Shown: positions 60,856-64,000 of the stretch, in pieces
How the letters are laid out: every line of letters starts with the position of its first letter
How positions within the stretch are numbered: the stretch's first letter is position 1
Source of the DNA: Roseateles noduli
Lineage (GTDB): Bacteria; Pseudomonadota; Gammaproteobacteria; Burkholderiales; Burkholderiaceae_C
Direction: 5' to 3'
Length of the DNA: 64,000 nt
Assembly (NCBI GenBank): GCA_002205125.1
Contig: NIOE01000013.1
Coordinates: 62,001 to 126,000, forward strand
Translations under genes and position numbers: made by a program
Notes under the pieces: model-generated
Seen by the model: only the letters and a program-made list of their open reading frames with translations
The model's database searches: none
What the model was told of the DNA's origin: nothing

Positions 60856-61857
60856 ATGGCGATTCAATGGTTTCCCGGGCACATGCACAAGACCCGGGGC
60901 GCGATCCGCGAGCGCATGAAAAGCGGGATCGACGTGGTCATCGAGATGCTCGATGCCCGCGTGCCTGCGAGCAGCGCCAATCCGCTGATCGCGCAGCTGA
61001 CGCAGGGCCGGCCGGCGCTGAAGCTGATCAACAAGCAGGACCTGGCGGATCCGGCGCGCACGGCGGAGTGGCTGGCGTTCTACCGCGCGCAGCCGAACAC
61101 CCACGCCGTGGCGATCCACCAGGGCCAGCCCGGGCTGGCGAAGCTGATGGCGGCCGAGTGCCGGGCGCTGGCGCCGAACCGCGGCGGTCTGGACAAGCCG
61201 CTGCGGGTGCTGATCTGCGGCATCCCGAACGTGGGCAAGTCCACCCTGATCAACACGATCGTGGGCAAGCGCGCGGCTGCCACGGGTGACGAGCCCGGCA
61301 TCACGAAGATCGAGCAGAAGATCCTGCTCGACAAGGGCGTGTACCTGTTCGACACACCCGGCATGCTGTGGCCCAAGATCCGCGTGCCGGAGGCAGGCAT
61401 CAACCTCGCCGCCAGCGGCGCGGTCGGCCGCAACGCCTTCGAGGAGGAAGTGGTCGCGCTGGACCTGCTCGGTTATCTGCGACTGCACTATCCGCAGTCG
61501 CTCAAGACCCGGTACCAGCTCGAACCCGATGCCTCGCTGCTCGACGGCGAGGTGCTGCAGCTGATCGGCAAGCGCCGCGGCGCGGTGCTCTCGGGCGGCC
61601 GCATCAACATGCAGAAGGCCGCGGAGGTCCTGCTGTACGACCTGCGCCAGGGGCAGCTCGGGCGCATCACGCTGGAGACGCCGGCCGAGTTCGACGAGTG
61701 GACCGCCGCCGCCGATGCCGCGGAGGCCGCCAGGATCGCCGAGAAGGAAGCCCGCGCCGTCGCCGCCAAACGCGGTACGCGGGATGCGCAGCAGGCGTAT
61801 GACGCGGACGACGAAGACGGCGATGAAGAGGACGAGGACCTCGACCGCGAGGACTGA
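60856..61857 (+). CDS. ylqF: YlqF/RbgA-type ribosome-biogenesis GTPase
   Basis: This 333-residue circularly permuted GTPase begins IQWFPGHMHKTRGAIRE. Its motifs come in the permuted order: G4 NKQD at 59-62, G1 GIPNVGKST at 122-130, G2/G3 region GDEPGITK and DTPG at 166. It helps large-subunit ribosome assembly in relatives. The C-terminus is a long coiled/acidic tail (EEDEDLDRED), longer than in RbgA. It starts 27 bases after cusF but is a housekeeping gene and probably has its own promoter. Confidence 0.92.
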   Translation: MAIQWFPGHMHKTRGAIRERMKSGIDVVIEMLDARVPASSANPLIAQLTQGRPALKLINKQDLADPARTAEWLAFYRAQPNTHAVAIHQGQPGLAKLMAAECRALAPNRGGLDKPLRVLICGIPNVGKSTLINTIVGKRAAATGDEPGITKIEQKILLDKGVYLFDTPGMLWPKIRVPEAGINLAASGAVGRNAFEEEVVALDLLGYLRLHYPQSLKTRYQLEPDASLLDGEVLQLIGKRRGAVLSGGRINMQKAAEVLLYDLRQGQLGRITLETPAEFDEWTAAADAAEAARIAEKEARAVAAKRGTRDAQQAYDADDEDGDEEDEDLDRED

Positions 61858-61887
61858 ACCGCGAGAGACCGAGCGCGACGGCAGACG

Positions 61888-61946
61888 CCGGGTGCCCCTT
61901 CGCTCATACGCTCGCAGGCTCCGCTAAATCGCTCAGGGGCACCCGG
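61888..61946. repeat. long inverted repeat between convergent genes
   Basis: CCGGGTGCCCCT (61888-61899) pairs perfectly with AGGGGCACCCGG (61935-61946) across 35 bases that themselves repeat CGCTC. It sits between the convergent ylqF and TRIC genes and lacks a T run. It may be a dispersed intergenic repeat or a two-way terminator. Confidence 0.6.
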
Positions 61947-61982
61947 CTTCCGCCGTCCGGAGCAGCGGGCGCCGTGCGGCGA

Positions 61983-62603
61983 TCAGGGATGCACTTGCAG
62001 CATCTGCAGCGCGGGCAGTTGCCAGCCGAAGTACAGCGCCGCCAGGCGCAGCGCGGCGACACCCACCATCCCGATGACGAAGGCCCAGCGCATCGGGACG
62101 CCCATCGCCTTCAGCAGGAAGTACAGCGCGATGCCGCCGATCGCGGCCGTCGCGTAGATGTCCTTGCGCAGCAGCAGCGGCGCCTGACCGCTCAGCACGT
62201 CGCGCAGCACGCCGCCGCCGCACGCGGTCAGCGTGCCCATCAGCAACGCGGGCATGGGCTTCACGCCGTGCTCCTCGGCGATCTCGGTGCCGCACAGCGC
62301 GAACAGCGCGAGCCCCAGCGCGTCGGCGACCTTCAGGATGCCGATGGCGTGTTCGGGGAACGGGCCGACCAGGAGCGCCGCCAGCGCACTGGCGATGATC
62401 ACCAGCAGGTAGCGCGTGTCCTTCATCCAGAACACCGGATGCCGGTTCAGCAGCAGATCGCGCAGCGTGCCGCCGCCCACCGCCGTCATCGCGGCGATCA
62501 CCAGCAGCCCGAACAGGTCCAGCCCCGCCTGCATCGCGGCCAGCGCGCCACTGACGGCAAACACCGCCACGCCCAACAAGTCGAACCAGTAGATCATCGG
62601 CAT
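61983..62603 (-). CDS. TRIC-type cation channel (UPF0126/YadS family)
   Basis: This 206-residue inner-membrane protein has seven predicted helices as two related triplets. The duplicated motif is seen as MTAVGGGTLRDLLLNRHPVFWMKD and LTACGGGVLRDVLSGQAPLLLRKDIYA. Bacterial TRIC channels conduct K+ or Na+; the physiological role is unclear. The start is at 62603, or at the Met two codons later (MIYWFD). Confidence 0.9.
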   Translation of the reverse strand: MPMIYWFDLLGVAVFAVSGALAAMQAGLDLFGLLVIAAMTAVGGGTLRDLLLNRHPVFWMKDTRYLLVIIASALAALLVGPFPEHAIGILKVADALGLALFALCGTEIAEEHGVKPMPALLMGTLTACGGGVLRDVLSGQAPLLLRKDIYATAAIGGIALYFLLKAMGVPMRWAFVIGMVGVAALRLAALYFGWQLPALQMLQVHP

Positions 62604-62736
62604 AGGGCGCGGAGTTTAGAGGCGCGCGCCGTCCCTTGAAATCGGGCCCGGCCGCACCCATCTACCGCCGCGATAATCCAGGCCCCGTCGGGGCTTGCCC
62701 CGTTGGCATCCCTCCGCATCACCGCTCTCACGAACG

Positions 62737-64000
62737 ATGGACAAGCAAACCCATTCCTTCCAGGCCGAAGTCAAGCAGATCCTGCATCTGGTGACGCACT
62801 CGCTCTACTCGAACAAGGAGATCTTCCTGCGCGAGCTGGTGAGCAACGCCTCCGACGCCTGCGACAAGCTGCGCTTCGAGGCGCTCGACCATCCGCAGCT
62901 CCTCGAGGACCAGCCGACGCTGGAAGTCCGCGTGTCCTTCGACACCGAGGCCCGCACCGTCACCATCAGCGACACCGGCATCGGCCTGTCCGCGGAAGAA
63001 GCCATCGCCCACCTCGGCACGATCGCCAAGAGCGGCACGCGCGAGTTCATGGCCAGGCTCGAAGGGGACCAGAAGAAGGACGCGAACCTGATCGGCCAGT
63101 TCGGCGTCGGGTTCTACTCCGGCTTCATCGTCGCCGACCGCATCACCGTCGAATCGCGCCGTGCCGGTCTGCCGGCCGAGCAGGGCGTGCGCTGGAGTTC
63201 CGAAGGCACCGGCGACTTCGAGGTCGAGACCATCACCAAGCCCGGCCGCGGCACCGACGTGATCCTGCATCTGCGCGAGGGCGAGGAGGAGTTCCTCAAG
63301 ACCTGGCGCCTGAAGTCGACGATCGCGAAGTACTCGGACCACATCTCGCTGCCCATCCTGATGCGCAAGGAAGAGTGGGACGCCGACAACGCGACCCAGG
63401 TGCTGAAGGACGAGTGGGAGCCGGTGAACAAGGCCTCCGCGCTGTGGACGCGCTCCAAGAGCGACATCACGCAGGCCGAGTACGACGCCTTCTACCAGCA
63501 GATCAGCTACGACACCGAAGCCCCGCTGGCCTTCACGCACAACCGCGTCGAGGGCCGCAGCGAGTACACGCAGCTGCTCTACATCCCGGCCAAGGCCCCG
63601 TTCGACCTGTGGAACCGCGACAAGCGCGGCGGCGTGAAGCTGTACGTCAAGCGTGTGTTCATCATGGACGACGCCGAAGCGCTGATGCCGGTCTATCTGC
63701 GCTTCGTGAAGGGCGTGATCGACTCGGCCGACCTGCCGCTGAACGTCAGCCGCGAGCTGCTGCAGGAAAGCCGCGACGTGAAGGCGATCCGCGAGGGCTC
63801 GACCAAGCGCGTGCTGTCCATGCTGGAGTCGCTGGCCCACAGCGAGGACGCCGGCGAGCGCGACAAGTACGCGCGCTTCTGGACCGACTTCGGCCAGGTG
63901 CTCAAGGAAGGCGTGGGCGAGGACCACGCCAACCAGGAACGCCTGGTCAAGCTGCTGCGCTTCGCGTCGACGCACGCCGACGAGAACGTCTCGTTCGCCG
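62737..64000 (+). CDS. htpG: molecular chaperone HtpG (Hsp90), cut by the right edge
   Basis: The first 421 codons of HtpG are present; the family is usually about 630 residues, so roughly one third is missing. The N-terminal ATPase has [60 protein letters not shown] and [17 protein letters not shown]. The middle domain has [61 protein letters not shown], with the catalytic-loop Arg. It is a cytoplasmic stress chaperone. The promoter should lie in 62604-62736, where I see no clear heat-shock consensus. Confidence 0.97.
   Translation, partial: MDKQTHSFQAEVKQILHLVTHSLYSNKEIFLRELVSNASDACDKLRFEALDHPQLLEDQPTLEVRVSFDTEARTVTISDTGIGLSAEEAIAHLGTIAKSGTREFMARLEGDQKKDANLIGQFGVGFYSGFIVADRITVESRRAGLPAEQGVRWSSEGTGDFEVETITKPGRGTDVILHLREGEEEFLKTWRLKSTIAKYSDHISLPILMRKEEWDADNATQVLKDEWEPVNKASALWTRSKSDITQAEYDAFYQQISYDTEAPLAFTHNRVEGRSEYTQLLYIPAKAPFDLWNRDKRGGVKLYVKRVFIMDDAEALMPVYLRFVKGVIDSADLPLNVSRELLQESRDVKAIREGSTKRVLSMLESLAHSEDAGERDKYARFWTDFGQVLKEGVGEDHANQERLVKLLRFASTHADENVSFA

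Overview
The window is a GC-rich, densely coded stretch of chromosome from a Gram-negative bacterium. The gene content points to a beta-proteobacterium of the order Burkholderiales, most like the Roseateles/Mitsuaria/Rubrivivax group: a LiuQ-like TetR next to leucine-degradation genes, pilT/pilU beside yggS, large TonB-dependent receptors, a CueR-CopA-CopZ copper module and an AcrR-AcrAB-OprM pump. The genus is inferred from style, not from a marker gene. I see no rRNA, tRNA, CRISPR array, insertion sequence or prophage. The first gene is cut by the left edge and htpG by the right edge.

Layout. 1-5.5 kb: the end of an alpha-solenoid (ankyrin-like) repeat protein, then pirin-cueR-copA translationally coupled on the minus strand and copZ divergent, with CueR-type promoters for both copA and copZ. 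5.5-8.2 kb: a two-subunit molybdenum hydroxylase (isoquinoline 1-oxidoreductase type) with a Tat signal. 8.7-14.8 kb: two consecutive TonB-dependent receptors, each closed by a strong terminator. 14.9-17.2 kb: a LysR regulator divergent from an MFS exporter. 17.2-18.7 kb: a ParE-type toxin-antitoxin locus beside a second orphan antitoxin-like gene, with a direct repeat upstream of each. 18.7-31.4 kb: a TetR regulator and a long plus-strand operon holding methylcrotonyl-CoA carboxylase (both subunits), methylglutaconyl-CoA hydratase and HMG-CoA lyase. The biotin genes bioA-F-D-B sit between the carboxylase subunits, so the biotin-dependent enzyme and its cofactor pathway share a locus. 31.5-35.3 kb: small genes plus a gingipain-like (caspase-fold) cysteine protease overlapping a small partner gene. 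35.5-41.6 kb: YqjD/YqjE/YqjK-type membrane proteins split by a large REC-DUF3369-GGDEF-EAL gene, then the radical-SAM protein YgiQ. 41.7-48.6 kb: acrR and a complete RND pump with a textbook AcrR operator. 48.7-56.5 kb: a beta-hydroxyacid dehydrogenase, pilU, pilT, yggS, a membrane diguanylate cyclase, a chemoreceptor and a secreted TonB-C-domain protein, a surface-motility and signalling group. 56.6-60.8 kb: a second copper locus (His/Met-rich exported proteins, a CusC-like outer-membrane protein, a multicopper oxidase and CusF). 60.9-64 kb: a YlqF-type GTPase, a TRIC/YadS channel and the start of htpG.

The best candidates for something undescribed are the gingipain-like protease with its overlapping small partner (33480-35253), the duplicated toxin-antitoxin promoter/antitoxin unit (17269-18689), the co-housed biotin and leucine pathway with two matched TetR-type palindromes, and the His-tailed exported mini-protein in the second copper operon. 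Similarity statements are from memory of the families; no database search was possible.
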